Assembly: GCA_030447945.1 (NCBI GenBank) | Contig: JAUJNV010000022.1 | Location: 1 to 35,860, forward strand | Direction: 5' to 3' | DNA: 35,860 bases | Source: Fimbriimonas sp. | GTDB lineage: Bacteria; Armatimonadota; Fimbriimonadia; Fimbriimonadales; Fimbriimonadaceae | Part shown: piece after piece, positions 8,240-16,721 of the stretch | How positions within the stretch are numbered: the stretch's first letter is position 1 | Layout: each line of letters opens with the position of its first letter | Notes under the pieces: generated by a model | What the model was told of the DNA's origin: nothing | The model's input: only the letters and a program-made list of their open reading frames with translations | The model's database searches: none | Position numbers and translations under genes: made by a program

Positions 8240-9511
8240 CGTGCCCGGCGGAGCGAGCTGCGGGCTGAAGCGTGGGGAGGCGAAGTCGCCCCGGCCGCCC
8301 GAGAGGTTGCGCTCGCCACGGCCGTCCTTGGCGACCGTGAAGATGTCCCTCTTGCCGCCCGGGCTGCGTCGGGCGAAGACGATGGTCCCGCCGTCGGGGC
8401 TCCAGGAAGGCTCGTAGATCTCGCCGCGCGCCAGAGGCGAAGCGGTCTCGAAGCCGCGGTCGCGCACCGGCATCGCCAAGAGCCCGAAGGGGAGCAGCGA
8501 CCCATCTTTATACGTTCCGACCGTGGCCATCACGGTACTGCCGTCGGGGCTTACGGAGGGAGAGCCGAGGACATGTTTGTCGTTTTTGCTGCTAAAGAGA
8601 AGCACCGGAGCCTTCGGATTGGCGGGGTCGAGCACGAACATGGCGTGGCGGAACGGAACGACCTGCCGGTTGTCCTTCTTGTACTCCTCAGGGATGTTCT
8701 GGGGGTCGGTGAACTGGAAGTTTTGGACGGCGAAGACGATGTCGCCCGTCTTCGGGTTGACATCGATCTCAATCTTTTCGCCCGCCACGAGCGCCGCCGG
8801 AGGCTCGGGAGAGCCCTCTATCTTCTGCAACACGAGCGCCTCCCCATCGCCTCCCTCGCGACGCATGACCGTCGCGATGTAGTCCCTGCCCTTGCACCAG
8901 CGGGCCAAACGGAAGCTCTCTCCGAAGCGGGAGTAGAGAGCGCCGAACTGGCCCTGAGAGCCCCCCTCCTCCTCCTTCGCGATCTCGTCGGCAACGGGCG
9001 GAAGGACTTGGCGCGTGCTGGCCGATCTCGGGTCGAACTCTACGACGAACCCGCCGGACGTGAGCAGCGCGATGTCCCGCTCTATGTCTTCCGTCCCGAA
9101 GGCGATGTTGCCGCGGTTGCGTGTGCCGACCGTCTTCCGTTCCGCCGGCTCGTCCTTCGCGGGGTTCCAGCGATAGACGTTGGAGCCCTCCCCTTCCCGG
9201 TCCTTCACAAAGAACAGGCGGTTGCCGTCCGGCTGCCAGGCGAGGTCCCGGTCGTTGTCTCCCTTCTGGTACCCCTTGTTGCACAGGATGCTGCCGTCGG
9301 GCCGGAAGATTACGGCTTCCTGACCCTCCCCGCCCTTGCGCTCGATGGCCGCAATCATGCCGAACGAGTCGGCCGCTCCGATGCCTCCCACGTCCTCGCT
9401 GAGCCCCTGCCAATAACGATAGCCCCCGAAGACGGCGGCGACGGCGACGAGGAGGCCGAGCGTGCGCACGGCGAGATTCTGCGCGATCTTGGGCTGGGGG
9501 GAGGTTGACAT
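8237..9511 (-). CDS. Membrane-anchored TolB-like beta-propeller protein
   Basis: 424 residues. A single TM helix near the start (residues about 13-31, LAVRTLGLLVAVAAVFGGY) precedes repeated WD40-like/PD40 blades: AVIFRPDGSILC, LAWQPDGNRLFFVKD, IEIDVNPKTGDIVFAV, GSPSVSPDGSTVMATVG, PSWSPDGGTIVFARR and ASPRFSPQ. The PDG turn followed by a hydrophobic strand is the PD40 hallmark. Such propellers act as protein-interaction platforms in the periplasm. It follows def and fmt on the same strand, separated by a palindrome, so co-transcription is uncertain. The start at 9511 opens just before the TM helix. The gene is intact. Confidence 0.8.
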   Translation of the reverse strand: MSTSPQPKIAQNLAVRTLGLLVAVAAVFGGYRYWQGLSEDVGGIGAADSFGMIAAIERKGGEGQEAVIFRPDGSILCNKGYQKGDNDRDLAWQPDGNRLFFVKDREGEGSNVYRWNPAKDEPAERKTVGTRNRGNIAFGTEDIERDIALLTSGGFVVEFDPRSASTRQVLPPVADEIAKEEEGGSQGQFGALYSRFGESFRLARWCKGRDYIATVMRREGGDGEALVLQKIEGSPEPPAALVAGEKIEIDVNPKTGDIVFAVQNFQFTDPQNIPEEYKKDNRQVVPFRHAMFVLDPANPKAPVLLFSSKNDKHVLGSPSVSPDGSTVMATVGTYKDGSLLPFGLLAMPVRDRGFETASPLARGEIYEPSWSPDGGTIVFARRSPGGKRDIFTVAKDGRGERNLSGGRGDFASPRFSPQLAPPGT

Positions 9512-9518
9512 GTCTTCT

Positions 9519-9599
9519 TGGGGTCTGGGGGTTGGGGTCTGGGGAAGGTACAGGGGCATTCACTCTGCCCCAGACCCTAGACCCCAACCCCCAACCCCA
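9519..9599. repeat. Palindrome of GGGTCTG/GGGGTTG units
   Basis: The left arm ttggggtctgggggttgg, ggtctgggg and the right arm ccccagaccctagacccc, aacccccaacccc form a long stem around a 24-base loop. It separates fmt from the beta-propeller gene. In the sequence as given the fmt frame runs through it without a stop. Confidence 0.85.
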
Positions 9600-9611
9600 C
9601 AACAAAAGCAA

Positions 9612-10514
9612 AAGCGTACCCGGGGCGAGCCGTGCCCCATTGGCGAGGTCCCGGCCCGACATCCGCTTCTTACCTTCGGGCTGCACCTCGAGAAGCTCGA
9701 TAGAGCCCTCCGCGAAGGCCACGGTGAGAGCGGGGCTCGTCGCGAGGACGGTACCTGGCTCGCCCTGTCCGTCGCCCCTCCGGGCGCGGCTTATCTTGAG
9801 GAGCCCGTCCTTCGTTCGGAGGAATGCCCCCGGACCGGGGGTGAAGGCTCGGTACCGGTCGTATTCCCCCTTCGCGGGCCGCTCGAAGCGGAGCTCGGCC
9901 TCCGCCTTCTCGACTTTGGGCGCGAGAGTAGCCCTCTCGTGGTCTTGGGGGATGCGAAGGTAGTCGCCTGAGACGATTCGGGGTATCCAGGCCGCCGCCA
10001 ACTCGGCGGCGAGGATGGCGAGGCGGTCTTGGAGCTCTCCGTAGGTTTCGTCGGGATCGATCTCCGTGCGAGCGATTTGGATGACGTCGCCCGTATCCAT
10101 GCCCCGATCCATCTGCATGAGCGTCACGCCCGTCTCCGCTTCGCCGTCCAGGATGCAGCGCTGGATGGGCGCGGCGCCCCGGTACTTCGGGAGGATGGAG
10201 CCGTGGAGGTTGATCCCGCCCCGGCGCGCGCTGTCGAGCAACGCCGGCGAGAGGATCTGGCCGTAGCTGGCGACCACCAACGCATCGGCCTCCTCGGCAC
10301 CCAGACGGGCGACGAACTCGGGAGCCCGGCTCTTCTCCGGCGTCTCGACCGGGAGGCCCAGCTCCTGCGCCGCGAGCTTGACGGGAGACGCCTGCATCCT
10401 CATTCCCCGGCCCGAGGGCCGGTCAGGCTGGGTGACGACCAGCGCCGTATCTGCGGCCAGGGCGCGCACAGCCGGGACGGCGAACGGACCGGTGCCGAAA
10501 AAGACGAGCCTCAT
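9612..10514 (-). CDS. fmt: Methionyl-tRNA formyltransferase
   Basis: Formylates initiator Met-tRNA with 10-formyl-THF. Family motifs: [27 protein letters not shown], the catalytic block [20 protein letters not shown] (Asn, His) with the Asp of MDTGD, and the C-terminal domain with [13 protein letters not shown] [12 protein letters not shown]. About 300 codons lead to [14 protein letters not shown], which is where the family ends. No stop follows: the frame stays open through the palindrome and into the next gene down to 8769. The end given is therefore the end of homology; a lost base next to the palindrome would restore a stop. The start ATG overlaps the def stop (ATGA), so the two are translationally coupled. 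Confidence 0.93.
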
Positions 10515-11146
10515 TCGGCGCGGGAGGAAGTTCCCTCAGGGTCCATCCAATGGAGAGTGGCGGGGTCGACCTTGTCGATGAAGAGCACGCCGTCCAAGTG
10601 GTCCAGCTCGTGCTGCGCGACCCGCGCGGGCATCCCTTCCAACTCGTAGACGACCCGCCGTCCCTGCCGGTCGATCGCCACGACCTCGACATAGGCGGCG
10701 CGGGTCACGACGCCGAAGAGCCCAGGACTGCTGTCTTCCAACTCTTTTACGACCCGCCGTCCCTGCCGTTCGATCGCCTCTACCTCGACTTAGGCGGCGG
10801 TGGTCACGTCGCCGTAGAGCCCGGGAATGCTCAGGCAGCCCTCCTCGCCCACCTGCTCCCCTTCCGCCTTGAGGATACGGGGGTTGATGAGCGTCGTGGG
10901 CCTGAGCCCCTCGGGGGCAATGACGGCGATGCGCTGGAGCACGCCGAGCTGAGGCGCGGCCAGGCCGATGCCGTTCGCCTTCTTCATCACACGGACCATT
11001 TCATCGATGAGCGCCTGCGTCTTTTTCGTGATCTTCTCCACCGGCAACGCCGTCTGCTTGAGAACCGGCGCCGGGATCTTCACCACGGGCCGCTCGGGGC
11101 TCTGGACGTAGAGACGCTTGTACTCGTCCGGGACGACGATATGCAT
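10511..11146 (-). CDS. def: Peptide deformylase carrying an internal 33-codon duplication
   Basis: Removes the N-formyl group from new proteins, the partner step of fmt. Motif 1 (NGIGLAAPQ) and motif 2 (EEGCLSIPG, metal Cys) lie in the upstream part, and motif 3 (QHELDHLDG, metal His and catalytic Glu) in the downstream part. Between them the segment GLYG...RQGRRVV.ELE occurs twice, as two copies of 99 bases (10637-10735 and 10736-10834) at about 86% identity. The 5' copy has TAA where the other has TAT, so the frame is closed before motif 3. Without one copy the protein would be about 179 residues, a normal size. Either this is an assembly joint of two strain variants or a disabled gene. Confidence 0.9.
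10637..10834. repeat. Tandem 99-base duplication inside def
   Basis: Two head-to-tail copies both start ttccaactc and share acgacccgccgtccctgccg, tcgatcgcc, acctcgac and taggcggcg. Roughly 13 of the first 95 positions differ, and the differences are scattered, many being T in the second copy. The period is a multiple of three, so the reading frame is kept apart from one TAA. Confidence 0.9.
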
Positions 11147-11163
11147 AGATTGGATTATGCCAC

Positions 11164-12018
11164 TCAGATGGTCCAGGGGGAGGGGAGGGCGCACTCGAAC
11201 ACCGGCCGCACTACGACGACGCGCTCGATGCCAGAGAGATCGCGCACGGTCTTCTCGTGCCGCCAGCCGCCTTTCTCGAACAGGACCCGCACCGGCTCCG
11301 CCTGCGTGTGCCCCACCTCCATGAGGAGCAAGCCGCCGTCGTTCAGGTGGTCCGCCGCCTCGCGCGCCAGGCGCTCGTAGAATTCCAGGCCCGTCTCGCC
11401 GCCGTACAACGCGACGTGAGGCTCGTGCCCTTCGACGTCGGGCGGTAGGGGCTCGTGGTGGGCGACGTAGGGAGGGTTCGTGACGATAAGGTCGAAGGAC
11501 TCCCCGAGCAGCGCCCCGAAACCGTCTGAGAGGACGAGCCGGACGCGGGCGCTGTGGAACCGCGCGTTCGCCCCCGCCACGGCCAGCGCCTCCGCCGAGA
11601 CGTCGACGGCCGTCACTTCCCACGCCGGCCGTTCAAGGGCCAGCGTCACGGCGATCGCACCCGATCCCGCGCCGACGTCCAGAGCGGATAGCCGCTCTCC
11701 TTCCCCGTACGCCAGCGCCGCCTCGACCAGGGTCTCCGTCTCCTGGCGCGGAATAAGCACCGCCGGGTCCACACCGAACGGACGTCCGTAGAACTCACGC
11801 CACCCGAGGATGTAGGCGAGGGGTTCCCGCGCTTCGCCTCGCTGGAGCAGCGGCTCACCGAGAACCTCGGGGAAATCGGCTTCCCCATCGGCGAGCACCC
11901 ACGTTCGATCCTCTCCCAGAACGTGGGCGGCGAGCAACTGTGCCTCCAGGCGTGCCGAGTCCACGCCCGCGGCGGCGAGGCGGGCGTCGGCGGTGGCGAG
12001 CCAGTGTTCGAGTCTCAT
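11164..12018 (-). CDS. prmC: Release factor glutamine methyltransferase PrmC (HemK)
   Basis: 284 residues. Methylates the Gln of the GGQ motif in release factors RF1/RF2 using SAM. The N-terminal helical domain (LARLAAAGVDSARLEAQLL-like start, LAYILGWREFYG, VLIPRQETE) is typical. The Rossmann domain carries DVGAGSGAIAVTLAL (SAM site), the acidic loop AVDVS, and the active motif NPPYV. It ends 17 bases before def. The ATG at 12018 is used; another ATG lies two codons upstream at 12024. A perfect palindrome (12026-12067) sits directly upstream as its leader. Intact. Confidence 0.95.
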   Translation of the reverse strand: MRLEHWLATADARLAAAGVDSARLEAQLLAAHVLGEDRTWVLADGEADFPEVLGEPLLQRGEAREPLAYILGWREFYGRPFGVDPAVLIPRQETETLVEAALAYGEGERLSALDVGAGSGAIAVTLALERPAWEVTAVDVSAEALAVAGANARFHSARVRLVLSDGFGALLGESFDLIVTNPPYVAHHEPLPPDVEGHEPHVALYGGETGLEFYERLAREAADHLNDGGLLLMEVGHTQAEPVRVLFEKGGWRHEKTVRDLSGIERVVVVRPVFECALPSPWTI

Positions 12019-12025
12019 GCGCATA

Positions 12026-12067
12026 GCGCTTTGGAGTGCGGCGATGAATCGCCGCACTCCAAAGCGC
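12026..12067. repeat. Perfect 19-base-arm palindrome
   Basis: The arm gcgctttggagtgcggcga, loop tgaa, and the exact reverse complement form a very stable hairpin between hflX and prmC. It shares TTTGGAGTGCGGCG with the element at 793. It begins 2 bases from the upstream ATG of prmC and ends 1 base from the hflX stop. Translation of prmC from a shared transcript would have to cope with this stem. Confidence 0.95.
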
Positions 12068-12068
12068 A

Positions 12069-13164
12069 TTATGGGACTGCGAAGCGCTCCAGTTTTTGAC
12101 GCATCTCGTCGACCAGGTCGGCTTCCACGTAGATCCCCTCGTCCCGGTAGTCCACCTTGTGGACCCGGCCGTAGTCGTAACAGTCCTGCACCAGGCCGGA
12201 TTCGGAGTAGGGCACGAGCGCTTTGACCGGGCTGAGGAGGTCGCGTACCTGGCGCACGAGGGCGTTCATGAGGTCGGAGATGCCTTCGCCCGTCGTGGCG
12301 GAGATCGCGACCGAGTTCGGAAACTCGGCGACGAGCCGGCGGAGCATCGCCTTGTCCTCGACGCGGTCGATCTTGTTGAACACGGTCACCGTCGGCTTGT
12401 CCTGCGCGCCGAGGGTGGTGAGGGTGTCCACGACCGCGTCCCGCTGCGCCTCCCAGCCGGGGGCGGATACGTCGATGACGTGGAGGAGGAAGTCGGAGAA
12501 GACGACCTCCTCCAGGCGCGTCGTAGGATCGAGAGTGGCGAACGGCATCGCGTCGGCGAGCAGATCCGTCCCGCAATGCGGTTCATGAGGCTGGATTTGC
12601 CCGCGCTGGTGTAGCCGGCGATGCTGGCGAACGGGAACGGGTGCCGGCGGCGGCTCGTCCGCTGCTGCTCGCGGCTGCGCCCGAGCTCCTCGATCTCGTC
12701 CTTCAGGCGGGAGATCTTGTCGCGGACGAGGCGCCGGTCGGACTCCAGCTTCGTCTCCCCGGGGCCACGCATTCCGATGCCCTTCTGGCGCTCGAACTTC
12801 GTGTAGACCGACATGAGCTTCGGCATCATGTAGGAGAGCTGCGAGCTCGACCTGGAGCATGCCCTCGCGAGTGCGCGCGCTCGGCGCGCGAAGATGTCGA
12901 GGATGAGTTGGGTGCGGTCCACCATTCGCACACCGACCGCCTCCTCCAAGTTGCGCCCCTGGATGCCGCTCAGCTCGCCGTCCACGATGACGAGGCTCGC
13001 CCCGGTCTCGCGGACGAGCTCGGCGACTCTGACCTTGCCGCTGCCGACGAAGGCCTTCTTGTGGGGGTGAGTCCAGGCGCTGGCGGATCAGGCCTCTCTC
13101 GGCGAGATCTCAGGGCTCCACGCCCGCCGCTTCGGGAGGAGCAGATTCGGTGGCCTTTTGACAT
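12069..13164 (-). CDS. hflX: GTPase HflX (frameshifted)
   Basis: A ribosome-associated GTPase that rescues or splits stalled ribosomes. Blocks in order: SGIQGRNLEEAVGVRMVDRT, LILDIFARRA, QLSYMMPKLMSVYTKFERQ, GMRGPGETKLESDRRL, KISRLKDEIEELGRSREQQR, G1 loop IAGYTSAGKSSLMNRI, TLDPTTR, FSDFLLHVIDVSA, G4 NKID and the G5-like SATTGEG, ending at TAA 12069. At least three frame changes occur; one at the G1 region is a single missing base in a G run. The N-terminus is poorly preserved. ATG 13164 is preferred because AGGAGG lies 8 bases upstream (13173-13178). Confidence 0.9.
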
Positions 13165-13335
13165 GCGGTGTTCCTCCTCGGTCGCAATACCGTGCGATCC
13201 TCAGACTCGTAAGGCCCTCGTTCACGTCCGAGACGAGTACGGCCGCTTGTCGCCGATGATCAGTCCGCCCTGGTGTTGCGGTCTGGTCGGCGGTATTACG
13301 GCCGTAGGGAAGGTCGCAATCCGTCCTCGGTTCCA

Positions 13336-13871
13336 CTAGATCCGGATGAATCCGTACGTAAGGCTGAACCGCAGGCCGCTGGGAAGTTCAACGTCTCCAC
13401 GTACCGGGCGGGAGACGCAGGTTGTCGCCGTACGCCCGCCCCCTGCCGCCAAGCGCGAGGAGCGTGCCCTCGTGCCGGGACCGCTAACGTCGTAGTCGTA
13501 GTACGCCAGACCCGCCGCCAAGCGCGCGTAGGGGATCGTGTTCTGCTCCTCGTCGCCGGGGCGCGTGAAGTGAAACTCGTACCCCAGGGTCACGGGGATG
13601 ATCAGGGAGGCGATTGCCGTTGTTGTTCGCCGAGATCAGGAAGCGAACTCCGGCGTGAACTTTCGCGCCAACGACCGTCGGTTCGCCAGAGGCCGACGCC
13701 GACGCGGAGCAGGCTACTCCCGAACCGGTCCCGAATCAGGGAGTCCTGCGGGAGGTACACGCCGAGTTCCACCCCCAGCATCGGTCTTCCGTTCCTGTTG
13801 GTCTGAGCCAGCGCCGAGCCCGTCAAAGCTAAAGCGCACATCGCGACGCACCACTTCATGTTCATCCCCAT
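13336..13871 (-). CDS. Possible outer-surface beta-barrel protein (frameshifted)
   Basis: No family recognised with certainty. A signal peptide (MKWCVAMCALALTGSALA) is followed by alternating hydrophobic/polar strands: MLGVELGVYLPQDSLIRDRF, SLLRVGVGL, ISANNNGNRLPDHP, VTLGYEFHFTRPGDEEQN, PYARLAAGLAYYDYDVSG and a C-terminal strand LRFSLTYGFIRI ending in a hydrophobic residue. This resembles small outer-membrane barrels of the OmpW/OprF type. At least two frame changes (near 13600 and 13500) are needed. Three ATG codons lie close together (13871, 13865, 13859); 13859 opens the best signal peptide. Confidence 0.6.
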
Positions 13872-13932
13872 CCACTCTCCTGTGTCTTGCGCATGATACT
13901 CCGCTTCGAGGGGGCAGTGGAACCAGCCGCCT

Positions 13933-14650
13933 CTACGAGGTCTCTTCCATCCCGCGAAGCACGTACCCTTCGGAAAGCGTGCTCATCTCCCGCGTCGCCC
14001 GCCGCGACGGCCGCCTCGAAGATGCGGCGGCCCTTTTGGGCGGTCGAAGGTGGCGTAGCCGAAGCCGCCGGCTTCCGTCATTTCGCCGAAGGTGTGGACC
14101 ATCCCTCGTATGGGCGGATCGGGCACCAGTCCGTCTTCGCGGAGTCGGGCTTCGCGCACCAGATCGCCGCAGGTGCATCACGAGGCTCGTCTCGGCCCTC
14201 GCAGGCGTGCTTCATCCCCCTTCAGGGCCCCTCCATGATCTGCGCGACCTCCTCCTCGATCGCCACCCAGAGTGCCCGAAGAGGCACTCGGGGTGGCGCG
14301 CCTTGAGCTCGCGCATCGCCACGCCGTTGGGCTCGGCGGGGCCGTTGATCGCGTAAAACGAAATCCGTGAGGCACGAGGGAGTCGTGCAGCGCGCCGATG
14401 TAGGCGGGGAAGGTGGCGCTCAGGGTGCCGGCGAACGCAAGGTGATGTCCGCTCGCGCCGAGCCGCGTGAGCAGGACGCTCTCCGGCAGATTGCGCTCGA
14501 CGGCTTCGGCGACCGCGGTGATGATCAGGGAGTCGTGAAGAGCGGCAGGTGCGCGCCGTGCTGCTCCAGGAGAGAGCCGGTCGGAATGAGCACGACCACC
14601 TCCCGGCTGAGGGCTTCGACTTCGGGCCAGGTGAGGGATGAGAGGATCAC
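13933..14650 (-). CDS. Creatininase-family metal-dependent amidohydrolase (frameshifted)
   Basis: The creatininase family hydrolyses cyclic amides or formamides with metal ions. Diagnostic block: LTWPEVEALSREVVVLIPTG, SLEQHGAHLPLFTDSL (metal ligands E, H and D). Further family features are GHHLAFAGTLS, HGFRFYAING and ETSLVMHL. At least four frame changes occur. The region after AING lacks the usual HGGN and reads straight into PAEPNGVAMRELKARHPEC, so one metal-binding His is missing. This may be a sequence error. The GTG at 14650 is proposed, 4 bases after the stop of the Uma2 gene. The stop is TAG at 13933. Confidence 0.82.
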
Positions 14651-14654
14651 GGCG

Positions 14655-15234
14655 TTAGACCAAGCCCCAGAGGCGCAGGACCGCGATATGGCTCGGTCGC
14701 TCCCAGAGCCAGACTACGTCGATCCACAGGCCTTCGATAGCGCGGCTATAGATACGGTTCTGGTCGTCAGGGTGCATCGGCCGATAGCGTCCGCTCTCGT
14801 CCAGTGGGACATAAAACTCCGGGTCGACGTCTTCACACCCGCCGGTTCGCTACCCAGAACTTCTCACCTCGATCCCGCTTACGGCTCTCCGAGCTCACGA
14901 TCTCAATGGCGAGGTCGGCGGGGCCTTCGAGGTGGGTCTTTCGAACGATGGAAAGTCTCTGCGCGCAGACGAAGTGGACATCGGGGCACCGGCCCGTCTG
15001 CGCTCCGGCGAGGCGCATGACGATGTTCTCGCCAAAGACCCGACCCAACTTCCTTTCCTCAACGTACGCGGCGAGAAGGCCTTCCAGAAAGCGGCGGACC
15101 ACATCGTGCTCGGTCGTGACCACGCCTAAGTAGAGGACCTCCCCGTTAACCCATTCGACCTTGCCCTCGGCGTCGATTTCCAGGAACTCCTTGAAGGAGA
15201 TTTTCTCGCGCGGTGCGGAGAGGGGCTGAGCCAT
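14655..15234 (-). CDS. Uma2-family (DUF820) putative nuclease
   Basis: A PD-(D/E)XK-fold protein of a family abundant in cyanobacteria, Armatimonadota and Deinococcota; its biological role is not settled. It starts MAQPLSAPREKISFKEFLEI. It shows the family features NGEVLYLGVVTTEHD, LGRVFGENIVMRL, RCPDVHFVC (PD with catalytic Asp), PADLAIEIVSSES (E-x-V) and RKRDRGEKF (Lys). One frame change near 14850 separates this from the C-terminal part DPEFYVPLDESGRYRPMHPD, YSRAIEGLWIDVVWLWERP and TAA 14655. About 190 residues in total, as expected. Confidence 0.88.
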
Positions 15235-15276
15235 GTTCTCATTGTAGCGGCAGAGCGTGCTCCACCCCAATCAGGG

Positions 15277-16653
15277 CTATCCCTCCGGATACACGTTTCT
15301 CATGAGCATCTTCACGGTCGCCCGCAGGTCCTTGTCGCCGTGCATCATCTCGGAGATCTTCTGGTACCCGTGCATCATCGAGGTGTGGTCGCGGTCGCCG
15401 AAGAGGGAGCCGATGTGCTTCCAGGAGTCGCCGGTGATCTCGCGGGTGATATAGACCGCGATGTGGCGGGCGTGGACGATCGGCGCCTTGCGGGAGATGC
15501 CCTTGATGTCGTCGGTGGGGATTTTGAAGTGCTTGCTCACGGCGTCGACGATCTGGCCGAAGCCGGGCTTGGCCATCGAGCCCGCGCGGTAGTACTGTTC
15601 GACCATCTGCTGGGCGAGATCCATGGAGAGCGGGGCGTTGTCCACGCTGGACTGCGCGACGAGCTTCGTAAGGGCGCCTTCCAGCATCCGGATGTTGCCC
15701 GGCACGTTCTCCGCGAGGTACATCGCGACGCCGGTGTCGAGACCCACCTTCTCCTGCACGGCTTTGCTCAGCAAGATCGCGCAGCGCGTCTCCGTGTCCG
15801 GCATCTGGACATCCGCGACGAGGCCTGACTCGAAGCGGGACCGCAGACGCTCGTCCATCAGGTAGAGGTCGCGCGGCGGACGGTCGGATGTGAGGACGAT
15901 CTGCTTGCCGAGAGAGTGGAGGTAGTTGAAGGTGTGGAAGATCTCTTCCTGCGTCCGCTCCTTGCCGGCGATGAACTGCACGTCGTCCAGCAGCCAGACC
16001 GCGACGCCCCGCTGGGATCGGCGGAACTGCTCGATGCGGTTGTTCTGAAGCGCGTTCACAAACTCTTCCGCGAATTGCTGGGCGCTCACGTACACGAGAG
16101 GGAAGCGCGGGTTGTTCTGGAGAATCACCTGCGCGATCGAATGCAGCAGGTGGGTCTTGCCGAGACCCGACTGCCCGTAGATGAAAAGCGGGTTGTACTT
16201 CGTGCCGGGCTCGGTGGCGACCGCCTTGGCGCCGGCGACGGCGAGCCGGTTGCTCTGGCCGACGACATAGTTGTCGAAGGTGAACTTCTCCGACGGCCGG
16301 AACCGGCCCTCTTCGGGGGCCACCGGGATCGGCGCGGAGGCAATGCCAGGGGGCGGAGCGGGCTTTTCGCGCGCCGTCGTCTGGAGCTCAATCTCTACCG
16401 GCTCGCCCAGCTCGTCCGCCAGGAGGTTCTGAACGGTCGGCAGGTAGCGCTCGCGCACCCACTCCATCACGAACCGGCCGGGAGCGGCGATGACGGCGGT
16501 GCCGTCGCACAGTCCGACGGGCGTCAGCGGGCGGATGAACCGCTCGAACCAGGCCGAGGGAACCTCCGGGCCGAGACGTCGCAGGACGCCGTCCCAGGCA
16601 CTTTTGAGGCGCACGTGGTCGTCAGGGTCGTCGAGCGTAAACTGGTCCTTCAT
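15277..16653 (-). CDS. dnaA: Chromosomal replication initiator protein DnaA
   Basis: 458 residues, intact. Domain I (1-85) has the W-WF-I-PL pattern (SAWDGVLRRL, AWFERFIRPLTP) that binds partner proteins. A short Pro-rich domain II (about 95-120) follows. The AAA+ domain III starts FTFDNYVVGQSNRLA with Walker A GQSGLGKT (160-167), Walker B LLDDVQF and sensor SDRPPRDL. Domain IV carries the DNA-binding signature GDRDHTSMMHGYQKI. The start at 16653 is chosen because the upstream alternative (16701) would lie inside the promoter seen at 16693-16721. dnaN, gyrB and recF do not follow; an Uma2 gene does. Confidence 0.98.
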   Translation of the reverse strand: MKDQFTLDDPDDHVRLKSAWDGVLRRLGPEVPSAWFERFIRPLTPVGLCDGTAVIAAPGRFVMEWVRERYLPTVQNLLADELGEPVEIELQTTAREKPAPPPGIASAPIPVAPEEGRFRPSEKFTFDNYVVGQSNRLAVAGAKAVATEPGTKYNPLFIYGQSGLGKTHLLHSIAQVILQNNPRFPLVYVSAQQFAEEFVNALQNNRIEQFRRSQRGVAVWLLDDVQFIAGKERTQEEIFHTFNYLHSLGKQIVLTSDRPPRDLYLMDERLRSRFESGLVADVQMPDTETRCAILLSKAVQEKVGLDTGVAMYLAENVPGNIRMLEGALTKLVAQSSVDNAPLSMDLAQQMVEQYYRAGSMAKPGFGQIVDAVSKHFKIPTDDIKGISRKAPIVHARHIAVYITREITGDSWKHIGSLFGDRDHTSMMHGYQKISEMMHGDKDLRATVKMLMRNVYPEG

Positions 16654-16692
16654 GGCGCCGGGAGTGGGGGAAAGGCTCCCCCAGGGGAACGG

Positions 16693-16721
16693 ATTATACA
16701 CACGGTTTTCCCCGGTGCCAA
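16693..16721 (-). promoter_or_regulatory. dnaA promoter (TTGGCA-17-TATAAT) with DnaA box
   Basis: On the minus strand a -35 TTGGCA (16716-16721) and a perfect -10 TATAAT (16693-16698) are 17 bases apart and face dnaA, whose ATG is about 40 bases downstream of the -10. The plus-strand sequence TTATACACA (16694-16702) is a perfect match to the DnaA box TTATNCACA and overlaps the -10. Binding of DnaA there should block its own transcription, as known for dnaA in E. coli and others. Confidence 0.8.

Noticed and set aside
8769..9611. Possible fmt extension or fused protein of 581 codons
   Set aside because: The extra part is Arg/Gly-rich and overlaps the beta-propeller gene, which has clear family motifs in another frame. 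The extension is a shadow.
12970..13336. A separate small gene upstream of hflX
   Set aside because: The frames here give no recognisable protein. The AGGAGG and ATG at 13164 fit the hflX start better.
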